The notes below the pieces were generated by a model. That model worked only from the letters and a program-made list of their open reading frames with translations. It did no database searches and was not told where the DNA came from. Both the position numbers and the translations under genes were made by a program. A stretch of DNA of 40,304 nt, taken from positions 1-40,304 of the forward strand of contig JAKLDU010000010.1 of the NCBI GenBank assembly GCA_022703355.1. Direction: 5' to 3'. Position 1 is the first letter of the stretch. Every line of letters begins with the position of its first letter. Origin of the DNA: Deltaproteobacteria bacterium. GTDB taxonomy: Bacteria > Desulfobacterota > Desulfomonilia > UBA1062. Positions 24,804 to 32,581 of the stretch are shown piece by piece.

Positions 24804-26056
24804 TACCGCACCTCTACCACCACTCTGTATCGGTTTTCCTTCTCGGTATCTGTATACTCGTGGTGCTGCTCGTAGCGCTCGTAGCCCGGGGTGATGATCA
24901 GATACCTCACAGGGTTCCACCGCAACGATATCAAGCCGGAATAGTCCTCCTCCTGCCCTTCGAGATCGGAGAGCGCGGTGCCTGAAACCGGGTTTCGCTC
25001 TTCGTAGGTAATATTAGTAGTCAGGGTGACATCTCTCAACAGGAACCACTCCCAGGTGAGGTACGCGCTGCGCGCCTCGTAGACCCCGTAGCGGTCGGTG
25101 GTGAACTCCGCGACGTATTCCCGGCTCACCCGCAGCGTGATCGTGCCGGAAGGGCTCTCGCTCCTGAGCTCACCGCGGGCGGCATAAGACTGCTCGCTGT
25201 CCATGTCCTCCATGGTCAGCCAGCTGTAGCCGCCCGAGAGCATCAGCCGGGTGGCGGGGGTAAAGGCGTACCTGCCGGTGAGGAACGCAGAGGTGATGTC
25301 CGAGTCGGGCGTCTCGTCATCCTCCTGCGCCTCGTGCTCGTATTCGCCGTCCACGCTCATGGTCAGCTTCCGGGTCATGGTCCGCTCCAGGGAGAGCCCC
25401 CCCCGGGCGGTCCACGTGTCGCCCGTGCCGTCCGGGTCGAACTCGTCGCCCATGCTGTCGTACCGGTAGCTGGCGTACCCGCCGGTGATGCGCAGGGCCG
25501 TCAGCTCGGTGAGCTGCTGACTGAGGTTCGCCGTGACGCCGTGGGACACGAGGTCCTCTTCCTCCTCGTTGTCTTCCTGGGAGTAGGTGTAGCCGATGCC
25601 TCCCGAGGTTCTCGAGGTGAAGGTCCTGGTATAGTTGAACCGGGCCGTCTGTATCCTCGATACGCCCGTCACGTCGCTCAGGACGGTGGTCCTGTTGGTC
25701 CGGGTGTAGCCGTACCCGAAGAGGAGCGTGTCCGTCTGGGTTGTCCGGGTGTAGCTCGAGTCCAGGAGGACCTCGGTGGAGTCGTCGTCGCTGAACTCCT
25801 GGTGAAAGCTCCGGGTCAGCCGCCCGCTGAGGTCGAGCCGGGAGATCCCGCTGGTGTAGATGACCTGCGCGCTGGGGCCCACCTCGAAGATGCTCTCGCC
25901 TTCCTCGTCGTGGGCGGTGCCGCGGTAGTTGTCCGTGTATTCGTAGGAGGAGTAGAGGCCGACATGGTACTCCAGGGGTGCCGCGCCCACGGGCGTGCAG
26001 AGCCCCGCCGCCAGGAGGAGGGCCCCCAGCAGGACCGTCAGGGGAGAGGGCCTCAC
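24800..26056 (-). CDS. Outer-membrane beta-barrel protein of the polysaccharide export locus
   Basis: 418 aa. A signal peptide (MRPSPLTVLLGALLLAAGLCTPVGA) is followed by repeated amphipathic beta strands with alternating aromatic and Thr/Arg residues to the end (VEVRY), as in outer-membrane barrels. The final residue is aromatic, the usual recognition signal for barrel insertion. The GTG start at 26056 overlaps the stop of the Wza-like gene as GTGA. The position and size fit the PEP-CTERM-type outer-membrane barrel protein of polysaccharide loci. It may form the outer channel with the small Wza-like protein (inference). Confidence 0.85.
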   Translation of the reverse strand: MRPSPLTVLLGALLLAAGLCTPVGAAPLEYHVGLYSSYEYTDNYRGTAHDEEGESIFEVGPSAQVIYTSGISRLDLSGRLTRSFHQEFSDDDSTEVLLDSSYTRTTQTDTLLFGYGYTRTNRTTVLSDVTGVSRIQTARFNYTRTFTSRTSGGIGYTYSQEDNEEEEDLVSHGVTANLSQQLTELTALRITGGYASYRYDSMGDEFDPDGTGDTWTARGGLSLERTMTRKLTMSVDGEYEHEAQEDDETPDSDITSAFLTGRYAFTPATRLMLSGGYSWLTMEDMDSEQSYAARGELRSESPSGTITLRVSREYVAEFTTDRYGVYEARSAYLTWEWFLLRDVTLTTNITYEERNPVSGTALSDLEGQEEDYSGLISLRWNPVRYLIITPGYERYEQHHEYTDTEKENRYRVVVEVRY

Positions 26057-26595
26057 GGGACTATCACGGTGTCACCGGGCATGATCATGACGTTCTCGGT
26101 CGTGCCCTTGATGACCTTGTTGTAGTTCACGACGAGGCGCTGCTGCCCGGACGCCTGGTTGCGGAGGATCACGATGCTCCCGGAATCCGCCCACTGGTTG
26201 AACCCGCCCGCCCTGGTGATGACCTGGGCGATGGTCATGCCCCGGTCGAGGATGTACTCGCCGGGCTGGTTCACCTGGCCCTGGACGTAGAACCTCTTGC
26301 TCCGGGGCTCGCGGACGATGACCGCGGCGTGGGGCTCCTTGATGTACTTGGACAGGATGGTCTCGATCTCTTTCTGGAGCTGGGGCGGGGTTTTTTCCGC
26401 GGCCATGAGATCCCCCACCAGCGGAAGAGAGATGAACCCGTCGCTGCGCACCGTCACCTGCCGGGAGAGGGTCTCTTCGCCCCAGACGGAAATGTCCAGC
26501 TGATCCGAAGGGCCGATGAGATAAGAAGCCTCCTGAGCGCAGAACACCATGGTCGGGACGATGATTCCGAGCAGTGCAAAAAGGAATCTCTTCAT
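26053..26595 (-). CDS. Small Wza-like polysaccharide export protein (Poly_export/SLBB)
   Basis: 180 aa, about half the length of E. coli Wza. A hydrophobic N-terminus (MKRFLFALLGIIVPTMVFC) is followed by the Poly_export domain (YLIGPSDQLDISVWGE, VRSDGFISLPLVGD) and one SLBB domain (FYVQGQVNQPGEYIL). The residue after the hydrophobic stretch is Cys19, but VF-C is not a good lipobox, so acylation is doubtful. The start is set at 26595 (AAGGGG upstream); a start at 26625 is less likely. It lacks the C-terminal helix that crosses the outer membrane in Wza, and the adjacent beta-barrel may supply the pore (inference). Confidence 0.9.
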   Translation of the reverse strand: MKRFLFALLGIIVPTMVFCAQEASYLIGPSDQLDISVWGEETLSRQVTVRSDGFISLPLVGDLMAAEKTPPQLQKEIETILSKYIKEPHAAVIVREPRSKRFYVQGQVNQPGEYILDRGMTIAQVITRAGGFNQWADSGSIVILRNQASGQQRLVVNYNKVIKGTTENVMIMPGDTVIVP

Positions 26596-26614
26596 GCATG
26601 AACCCCTTTTCATT

Positions 26615-28036
26615 TTACTTTTCAATGCCGCATTCCTTGATCTTGTACAAGAGGGCCTTGTAGCTTATCTTCAAAAGCTGGGCAGCCCTTTTCTTGTTCC
26701 AGTTCGTCCCCCGAAGCGCCCTGAGGATCATGATCCTCTCCGCCTTGATCACGGCCTCTTTCGACGCAAGCTTCAGGGGAATGACCTCCTTGTCGTCCGT
26801 CTCGATCTCCAGGGTCTCGACCTTTGTTTCCCCCCGTCCCGGCTTTTCCATGCCGGTCGACGTGCCGCCGTTCCTGAGGTAGGCGATGAGGTCCCCCACG
26901 TCCCCGAGGATGACCAGACGCTTCACCTGGTTCTTGAGCTCCCGGACGTTGCCCGGCCACAGGTAGGCATGGCACAGGGGGTAGAGGGACTCCTTGTCCA
27001 CCTGGATGTTTTTCCCGTACTTGTCGTTGTAGGCGTCGAGGAAGTACTCGAAGAGGTAGGTGATGTCTTCCTTGCGCTCGTACAGGGGGGGGATGGTGAT
27101 GTTCACCACGTTCAGCCGGTAGTAGATGTCCTCACGGAAGGAGCCCTCCTCCACGGCCTTGCGCAGGTCACGGTTGGTGGCCGCGATGACCCGCACGTAC
27201 ACCTTCACGTCCTGCTTGCCGCCCAGGCGGGAGAAGGTCCCTTCCTGGAGCACCTGGAGGAGCTTCGACTGGATGCCCAGGTCCATCTCGCCGATCTCGT
27301 CGAGGAAAATGGTGCCGTTGTTCGCGAGCTCGAACTTGCCCGCCTTGGACTTGTAGGCGCCGGTGAACGCCCCGCGCTCGTAGCCGAAGAGCTCGGACTC
27401 CAGCAGGTCGTGGGGAAGCGCCGCGCAGTTGACCTTGACGAAGGGCTTGTCCCTGAAGGTGGAGCCGTAGTGGAGCGCCCGCGCCACGAGCTCCTTGCCC
27501 GTGCCGCTCTCGCCTTCGATGAGCACGCTCACGTCCGTGTCCGCCACCTGCTCCACGAGGTCCTTGACCCGCTGCATCTTGGCGCTGTTGTAGATGAACT
27601 CGCCCTTGAGCTCGTCCACCCTGAGCTGCTTCTTCAGGTGGGAGATCTCGTTGAGGAGCTTCTTCTTTTCGAGGGACTTCGTGATGGCGAGCTCCAGCTC
27701 CTCCTCCTCGAAGGGCTTGACGAGGTAGTCGGTGGCGCCGGCCTTCATGGCCTTGACGATGATGTTGGTCTGGCCGAGGGCGGAGAGCATGAGGACGGGC
27801 AGATCGCCCTGGATCTTGCGGATTTCGTTCAGAGTTTCGAGGCCGTCCATCTCGGGCATGAGGATGTCGAGTATGGCGAGGGAGACGTCCTGGCCGGTCC
27901 TGAGCTCGTTCACCGCGTCCTTCCCATTGGAGGCCGTCCTGACGTCGTATCCGTTCTGGGTGAGAAGCTTGGAAATGTACCTCCGGATGCTTTCGTCGTC
28001 GTCGACGACAAGGATCCTGATCTTTTCATTCATCAT
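26615..28036 (-). CDS. NtrC-family sigma-54-dependent response regulator
   Basis: 473 aa. A receiver domain (1-120: VDDDE, phosphoacceptor Asp in AILDILMPEMDG, Lys in LVKPFEEEE) precedes a sigma-54 AAA+ domain (about 145-380: Walker A GESGTGKE, the GAFTGA loop in YERGAFTGAY, LFLDEIGEM-type Walker B). A Fis-type helix-turn-helix (KKRAAQLLKISYKALLYKI) ends the protein. It is immediately upstream of the export genes (19 bp before the Wza-like gene), so it is likely their regulator and co-transcribed with them. It resembles PrsR of the PEP-CTERM system. The start is ATG 28036; GTG 28045 is also possible. I found no convincing sigma-54 promoter in the window. Confidence 0.92.
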   Translation of the reverse strand: MMNEKIRILVVDDDESIRRYISKLLTQNGYDVRTASNGKDAVNELRTGQDVSLAILDILMPEMDGLETLNEIRKIQGDLPVLMLSALGQTNIIVKAMKAGATDYLVKPFEEEELELAITKSLEKKKLLNEISHLKKQLRVDELKGEFIYNSAKMQRVKDLVEQVADTDVSVLIEGESGTGKELVARALHYGSTFRDKPFVKVNCAALPHDLLESELFGYERGAFTGAYKSKAGKFELANNGTIFLDEIGEMDLGIQSKLLQVLQEGTFSRLGGKQDVKVYVRVIAATNRDLRKAVEEGSFREDIYYRLNVVNITIPPLYERKEDITYLFEYFLDAYNDKYGKNIQVDKESLYPLCHAYLWPGNVRELKNQVKRLVILGDVGDLIAYLRNGGTSTGMEKPGRGETKVETLEIETDDKEVIPLKLASKEAVIKAERIMILRALRGTNWNKKRAAQLLKISYKALLYKIKECGIEK

Positions 28037-28069
28037 ACAGCCCACCAGTACTTGGAGATTGAGAATACA

Positions 28070-30046
28070 TTAATCATCTTCGCTATTCAAGGGTATTGTA
28101 ATCACGAAACATCCGCCCGAATCGGAGGGTCTGGCCTCCACGCTGCCCCCGTGGGCGTGCACGATCTCCTTGGTGATGGACAGCCCGAGGCCGATGCCCC
28201 CCTTCGCCCTCCCGGAGGTCCCCACGTAGAAATCGCTGAACAGCTCCCTCGCCTCCTCGACCCTGATCCCGGGGCCTTCGTCCAGGACGGTGATGACGGC
28301 GCACTCCCGGTTCAGGAGCCTGTTCATGGCGTTCAGGTCCGGGATGCCCCTCTCGAGGCTGACGGTGACGGTCCCCCCCTCGGGGGAGTGCTTGATGGCG
28401 TTGTGGATCAGGTTGCACACGGCCTGCTCGAACCTGATGGGGTCAACGTAGAGCTCGGGTACGCTCTCGCACCCGCGCAGGGCGACCTTCACCCGGCTGT
28501 CCCTGATCCCGATGGCCATGTTCCGCGCGATGGCGCCGAGGTAGTCCCTGCTGCCCACCGTCTGCCGGTGCAGGGTCAGCGTCTCCGCGTTGATCTTGGC
28601 GAAATCCAGGAGCGAGTTGCTGAAGTGCAGGAGCTTTTCGCACTGGTCCTCGATCTCCTGGACGTTTTCCCGCTGGCCCGGGGAAAGGCAGGTGTGTGCT
28701 TCCCGGGCGAGCATGCGGGCATAGCCCCGGATCACGGTGAGCGGCACGCGGATCTCGTGGGAGGCCACGTGGAGGAAGCGCGTCTTTAAGGCCAGGAGCT
28801 CCTTCTTGCTCGTGATGTCCCTCACCACGCCGATGTAGCAGTTCTCGCCGTCGATGACGAGCCTGCCGATGGAGATCTCCAGGTAGAGGTTCTGGCCGTC
28901 CTTCCGCCGGGACTGGATCTCCAGGTTCGGGACGAAGACGTTGCCCGTCTGGTGCCTGAGCGAGTTTTTCAGGGCGGTTATGGTGTCGCGGGTGATGAAC
29001 CTGCGGAAGTGCCTGCCCGTGATCTCGTCCTGGCCGTAGCCCAGCATTTCCTGGAACTTCCGGTTGGTGAGGAGAAGCCTCCCGCCCTTGATGATGTACA
29101 TGGCGTCCAGGGCGTTCTCCACCATGTCCTTGTACTGGTCCTTGATGCGCACGAGCTCGCGCTCCTTGAACCGCTCGAGGGTGACGTCCCGCACGCAGAC
29201 CAGTATCTGCCGGGAGGACTTCATGGGGAGCGTGGCGATCTCCAGGCTCAGGACCCTGCCGCCGCGCTCCACGTCCAGGGTCATCTCCCGGGTCTCGGAC
29301 TTCAGGTCGAGCAGCACGCCCTCCCCCAGGAGGGAGGCGATGCTGTCGCCGCTCTCGAGCCCCAGGAGCCCGGTGGCCTTCCTGTTGGCGGCGGTGATGC
29401 GGCCGTCGGGATCGCTGGTGAGAACGCCCATGGACATGCAGGTGAAGATCCGGAAGATGTTCCTGCCGAATTCGTCCACGGCCTGGTCCGTCATGGAAAG
29501 GTCGGCCTTGAGGATGGCGTTGATGTCCCCCATCTCCCGCATGGTTCGGGCGTTCCTCAGGGCCAGGGCGGCGGGCGGCAGGAGGGCCTTCACCAGGTCC
29601 ATGTCCCGCTTCCCGAACCCTCTGGCCCTGGGGTGGCTCAGGTTCAGGACGCCCACGAGCTCCTTCTTCCCGTACACGAGCGGCATGCTCAGGAGCGAGC
29701 CCACCTGGATCTTCATGGCCAGGCTCTGGAACAGGGGGTCTTTCGAGGCGTCGGGGATGACGATGGCCTTGCGGGTCTGGGCGACCCGGCCCGCGATGCC
29801 CGTGCCCATGGGGAAGGCGTTGCCCAGGGAGTCCTCGCTGTACCGGAAGCGCCTGTCCCCCGCCCCCTTGGCCGCCTTGATCTCGAGCCTGCTGGAGTCG
29901 CGGGAGGGCATCATGATGGAGGCGTTCTCCGCAGAAGTTTCGTCAATGACGATGTCCAGGAGAGCCCCGGCCACCGCCGAAACGTCGGGCGCATGAGATA
30001 TGGCCTCATTCACCCGCCTGAAGACAGTCAGCTCCTTATTGATCAT
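28070..30046 (-). CDS. GAF-PAS-PAS sensor histidine kinase
   Basis: 658 aa with no membrane helix, so a cytoplasmic sensor. Domains in order: GAF (about 10-165), two PAS regions (about 205-300 and 310-425, the second with a canonical VVRDITSKKE end), HisKA with the phosphorylated His430 in ASHEIRVPLT, and HATPase (N box NLIHNAIKHS, G boxes DEGPGI and GIGLGLSITKEIV). It is 33 bp upstream of the response regulator gene, so the two very probably form a pair. The architecture resembles PrsK-type kinases in PEP-CTERM polysaccharide loci. GGAAAGG precedes the ATG. Confidence 0.92.
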   Translation of the reverse strand: MINKELTVFRRVNEAISHAPDVSAVAGALLDIVIDETSAENASIMMPSRDSSRLEIKAAKGAGDRRFRYSEDSLGNAFPMGTGIAGRVAQTRKAIVIPDASKDPLFQSLAMKIQVGSLLSMPLVYGKKELVGVLNLSHPRARGFGKRDMDLVKALLPPAALALRNARTMREMGDINAILKADLSMTDQAVDEFGRNIFRIFTCMSMGVLTSDPDGRITAANRKATGLLGLESGDSIASLLGEGVLLDLKSETREMTLDVERGGRVLSLEIATLPMKSSRQILVCVRDVTLERFKERELVRIKDQYKDMVENALDAMYIIKGGRLLLTNRKFQEMLGYGQDEITGRHFRRFITRDTITALKNSLRHQTGNVFVPNLEIQSRRKDGQNLYLEISIGRLVIDGENCYIGVVRDITSKKELLALKTRFLHVASHEIRVPLTVIRGYARMLAREAHTCLSPGQRENVQEIEDQCEKLLHFSNSLLDFAKINAETLTLHRQTVGSRDYLGAIARNMAIGIRDSRVKVALRGCESVPELYVDPIRFEQAVCNLIHNAIKHSPEGGTVTVSLERGIPDLNAMNRLLNRECAVITVLDEGPGIRVEEARELFSDFYVGTSGRAKGGIGLGLSITKEIVHAHGGSVEARPSDSGGCFVITIPLNSEDD

Positions 30047-30081
30047 AGCCTTTCCGACAAAGACCCCCCTTTTGACGATCC

Positions 30082-31551
30082 TTATCGGTTACGCCTCTTC
30101 GCCTTCTTGAGGGCTTTGCGCATATTCTTCTTCTTTTTGAGGTCGACGAGGTTCTTTTTGGGCGCTTTCGGAATCTGCTCGTCGAGGGCCCCGGCGAGGC
30201 TCGGGTCCAGGCCGAGCTTTCCCAGGGCCTTCTTCTTGCCCGAGCCGAGGTTGCGCATGAGCCCCCTCATGGTGTTGAACCTGCCCATGAGCTCGGCGAC
30301 CTTGTTCCGGGGCTGACCGCAGCCCCTCGAGATCCGGGCCACGCGGCCTTCGTTCAGGCAGTCGGGGTGCTCGCGCTCGAAGACGGTCATGGAGTTGATG
30401 ACCGCCTCAACGCGCATGAGCTCCCGGTCGTCCACCTGCATGCCCTGGGGGATGCCGAACTGCCCCAGGGGGAGCTTGGCGATGAGGTCGGTGAGCGACC
30501 CCATCTTCTTCATGACCTTGAGCTGCTTGAGGAAGTCGTTGTAGGTGAAGTCGCCGCGCAGAAGCTTTTCCGCATCCTCCTCGGCCTTCTTCTCGTCCAC
30601 CACCTCCTCGAAGTCCTTCACGAGGCCCACGATGTCGCCCATGCCCAGGATCCTCGAGGCGAGGCCCTCGGGCCGGAACTCCTCGAGGCGGTCCAGGGAC
30701 TCGCCCATGCCCAGGAACTTGATGGGCTTGCCGGCCACCTCCTTGATGGAGAGCGCCGCGCCGCCCCGGGCGTCGCCGTCGAGCTTGGTGAGGATGAAGC
30801 CCGATATGTCGAGCCTGCGGTCGAACTCCCGGGCCACGTTCACGGACTCCTGCCCGATCATGGCATCCACCACGAGGATGATGTTCTCCGGCGCGGTGAC
30901 CGCCTTGATGTCCTCGAGTTCGTGCATGAGCACGTCGTCCACGATGGTCCTGCCCGCGGTGTCGAAGAGCACCACGTTGCAGCCCTTGAACTGGGCGGCC
31001 TCGAGGGCGTCTTTGCAGATCTGGGGCGGGGTCTTGCCCGGGGCGAAGAACACCGGCAGGTCGAGCCTGCGGCCGAGGACCTTGAGCTGCTCGATGGCCG
31101 CCGGCCGGTAAATGTCCGCCGCGACCATCATGGGCTTCTTCCCGCTCTTCTGGAGGTAGCGCGCGAGCTTGGCCGTGGTGGTGGTCTTGCCGCTTCCCTG
31201 GAGTCCCACCATCATGATGGCGCTCACCGGGCGGCTCCCGAAGTGAAGCGAGGTGTCCACCGGCCCCATGAGGGAAGCGAGTTCGTCGTAGCAGATCTTG
31301 ATGAAGTGCTGCTCCGGGGTCGCCTTGAGCTTTTTTCCGGCGTGGGAGACCCGGGTCTGGACGATCTCGCCGATGGCCTTGTCCTTGACGCGGTCGATAA
31401 AGGACCTCACCACGTGGAATTCCACGTCCGCCTCCAGGAGCGAGAGGCGGATCTCCCTGATGGCGTCCTCGATGTGCTTTTCCTGGATGGTCGCCTTTCC
31501 CTGGAGCAGGTCCTGGGCTTTCTTGAACCCGCCGGTTATCATTTCGAGCAT
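30082..31551 (-). CDS. ffh: Signal recognition particle protein Ffh
   Basis: 489 aa GTPase that binds 4.5S RNA and nascent signal sequences and targets ribosomes to FtsY. Seen: N domain, P-loop GLQGSGKTTTTAKLARYL, DTAGR, TKLDGDARGGAALS, and an M domain with IPQGMQ and the RNA-binding ISRGCGQP motif. The M domain ends at about residue 455 and is followed by a short Ala/Pro-rich link and a strongly basic tail (KKKKNMRKALKKAKRRNR). The start MLEMITGGFKK is set by AAGGAG 8 nt upstream; frames further upstream lack support. It lies 35 bp before the sensor kinase gene on the same strand; that may be incidental. Confidence 0.96.
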   Translation of the reverse strand: MLEMITGGFKKAQDLLQGKATIQEKHIEDAIREIRLSLLEADVEFHVVRSFIDRVKDKAIGEIVQTRVSHAGKKLKATPEQHFIKICYDELASLMGPVDTSLHFGSRPVSAIMMVGLQGSGKTTTTAKLARYLQKSGKKPMMVAADIYRPAAIEQLKVLGRRLDLPVFFAPGKTPPQICKDALEAAQFKGCNVVLFDTAGRTIVDDVLMHELEDIKAVTAPENIILVVDAMIGQESVNVAREFDRRLDISGFILTKLDGDARGGAALSIKEVAGKPIKFLGMGESLDRLEEFRPEGLASRILGMGDIVGLVKDFEEVVDEKKAEEDAEKLLRGDFTYNDFLKQLKVMKKMGSLTDLIAKLPLGQFGIPQGMQVDDRELMRVEAVINSMTVFEREHPDCLNEGRVARISRGCGQPRNKVAELMGRFNTMRGLMRNLGSGKKKALGKLGLDPSLAGALDEQIPKAPKKNLVDLKKKKNMRKALKKAKRRNR

Positions 31552-31788
31552 GGAGCTTCTCCTTTGTCCGTGCAGAGAGGTGCTGTCTCGTCGTTTCCCC
31601 GTGCGCCCGGTCAACGCTTCGCGCTTTTCGCGATCTTCCCCCCCGTCAGGTACACCCGGGCGAAAAACATACCCCTCGGAAAAACATTGAATGGGAAGAC
31701 CTCAAGGCATCAATACGGGCAACCTCCCGGGATTGTCAAGCAGATTGAACGCGTTGCACGGCAGGCCCACCCCTGCCGGGAAAGGGGT

Positions 31789-31821
31789 CCCCGCGCCGGG
31801 AGGAGAGCTTCCGGCGCGGGG
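31789..31821 (-). terminator. Hairpin at the end of the por-nuo operon
   Basis: CCCCGCGCCGG (31789-31799) and CCGGCGCGGGG (31811-31821) form a perfect 11-bp stem starting 20 bases beyond the last stop codon (31841). On the minus strand it is followed by ACCCCTTT rather than a clean T-run. Termination is likely because the next gene (ffh) has its own start signal, but it is not proven. Confidence 0.55.
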
Positions 31822-31840
31822 TTCTGATCCGATGGGGTCT

Positions 31841-32569
31841 CTAGCGGTGGTCAGGGCACTTGTCGAAGAAGGCCCGGTCCTTGCCGGTGGTCTTCACGAT
31901 CCAGTCCACCTGGGCCTGGGGGATGTAGGGCTTGCCGCACACGGAGCAGGCCGCCATCTTGAACTTCCTGCCCCAGATCGTGCGCACGCCCTTGCTGTCC
32001 TTCATGGAGATGGCGCCCGTCGGGCAGGCGTACGCGCAGGCGCCGCAGCCGATGCAGGCCTGGGAGTCCTTGTGGAACGGGGTCCCCGGCGCCTTCTCCA
32101 CGCCCCTGTTCTGCATGGAGATGGCGCTCACGCCCACCACGTCCTCGCACACCTGGGTGCACAGGGAGCACGCGATGCACTTGTAGCGGTTGTTCTCGCC
32201 CTCGTCCTTGAAGAACCGGGGCTCGTCGATGCCGTACTTCGACGCGAGGCCCCTGACGACCTCGGAGTCGGGCACCCGGCACAGGAGCAGCTCGAGCACG
32301 CCCTTGCGGATCTTCATGACCTGATCGGTGGAGGTGTTGACCTCGAGGCCTGCGCGCACGGGGTAGTTGCAGGAGGTGACGATGCGCGACCTGCCCCCCT
32401 GGACCGCCTCCACGAGGCACACCCGGCAGGAGCCGCCGGAGCTCTCCAGCTCGGGGTGGTGGCAGAGCGCGGGGATGTCGATGCCGTTCTCCCGGGCCGC
32501 CATGAGGACCGGCTGGTCCTTGACCGCTTCAACCTGTTTCCCGTCGATGATTATCGTGATCTTTTCCAT
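31841..32569 (-). CDS. HoxU/NuoG-N-terminal-like iron-sulfur subunit
   Basis: 242 aa. An N-terminal [2Fe-2S] domain (CHHPE, CRVC and later Cys; about residues 36-65) is followed by a segment corresponding to the NuoG His-Cys3 region, here LLLCRVPDSEVVRGLASKYG, in which the His and Cys ligands are missing. Two [4Fe-4S] motifs follow (CIACSLCTQVC and CIGCGACAYACP). The C-terminus has CSVCGKPYIP and a final Cys, a metal-binding-looking pair not found in HoxU. It would carry electrons between the NuoF flavin subunit and another partner. Last gene of the seven-gene operon (12 bp after nuoF). Compare fdhA in this window, which keeps the His-Cys3 cluster. Confidence 0.85.
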   Translation of the reverse strand: MEKITIIIDGKQVEAVKDQPVLMAARENGIDIPALCHHPELESSGGSCRVCLVEAVQGGRSRIVTSCNYPVRAGLEVNTSTDQVMKIRKGVLELLLCRVPDSEVVRGLASKYGIDEPRFFKDEGENNRYKCIACSLCTQVCEDVVGVSAISMQNRGVEKAPGTPFHKDSQACIGCGACAYACPTGAISMKDSKGVRTIWGRKFKMAACSVCGKPYIPQAQVDWIVKTTGKDRAFFDKCPDHR

Positions 32570-32581
32570 GGATTTCAGTCC

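Noticed and set aside
26596-26614. Sigma-54 promoter expected just before the Wza-like gene because of the adjacent NtrC-type regulator
   Set aside because: Only 19 bp are present and no TGGCAC-N5-TTGC pattern was found here or before neighbouring genes.
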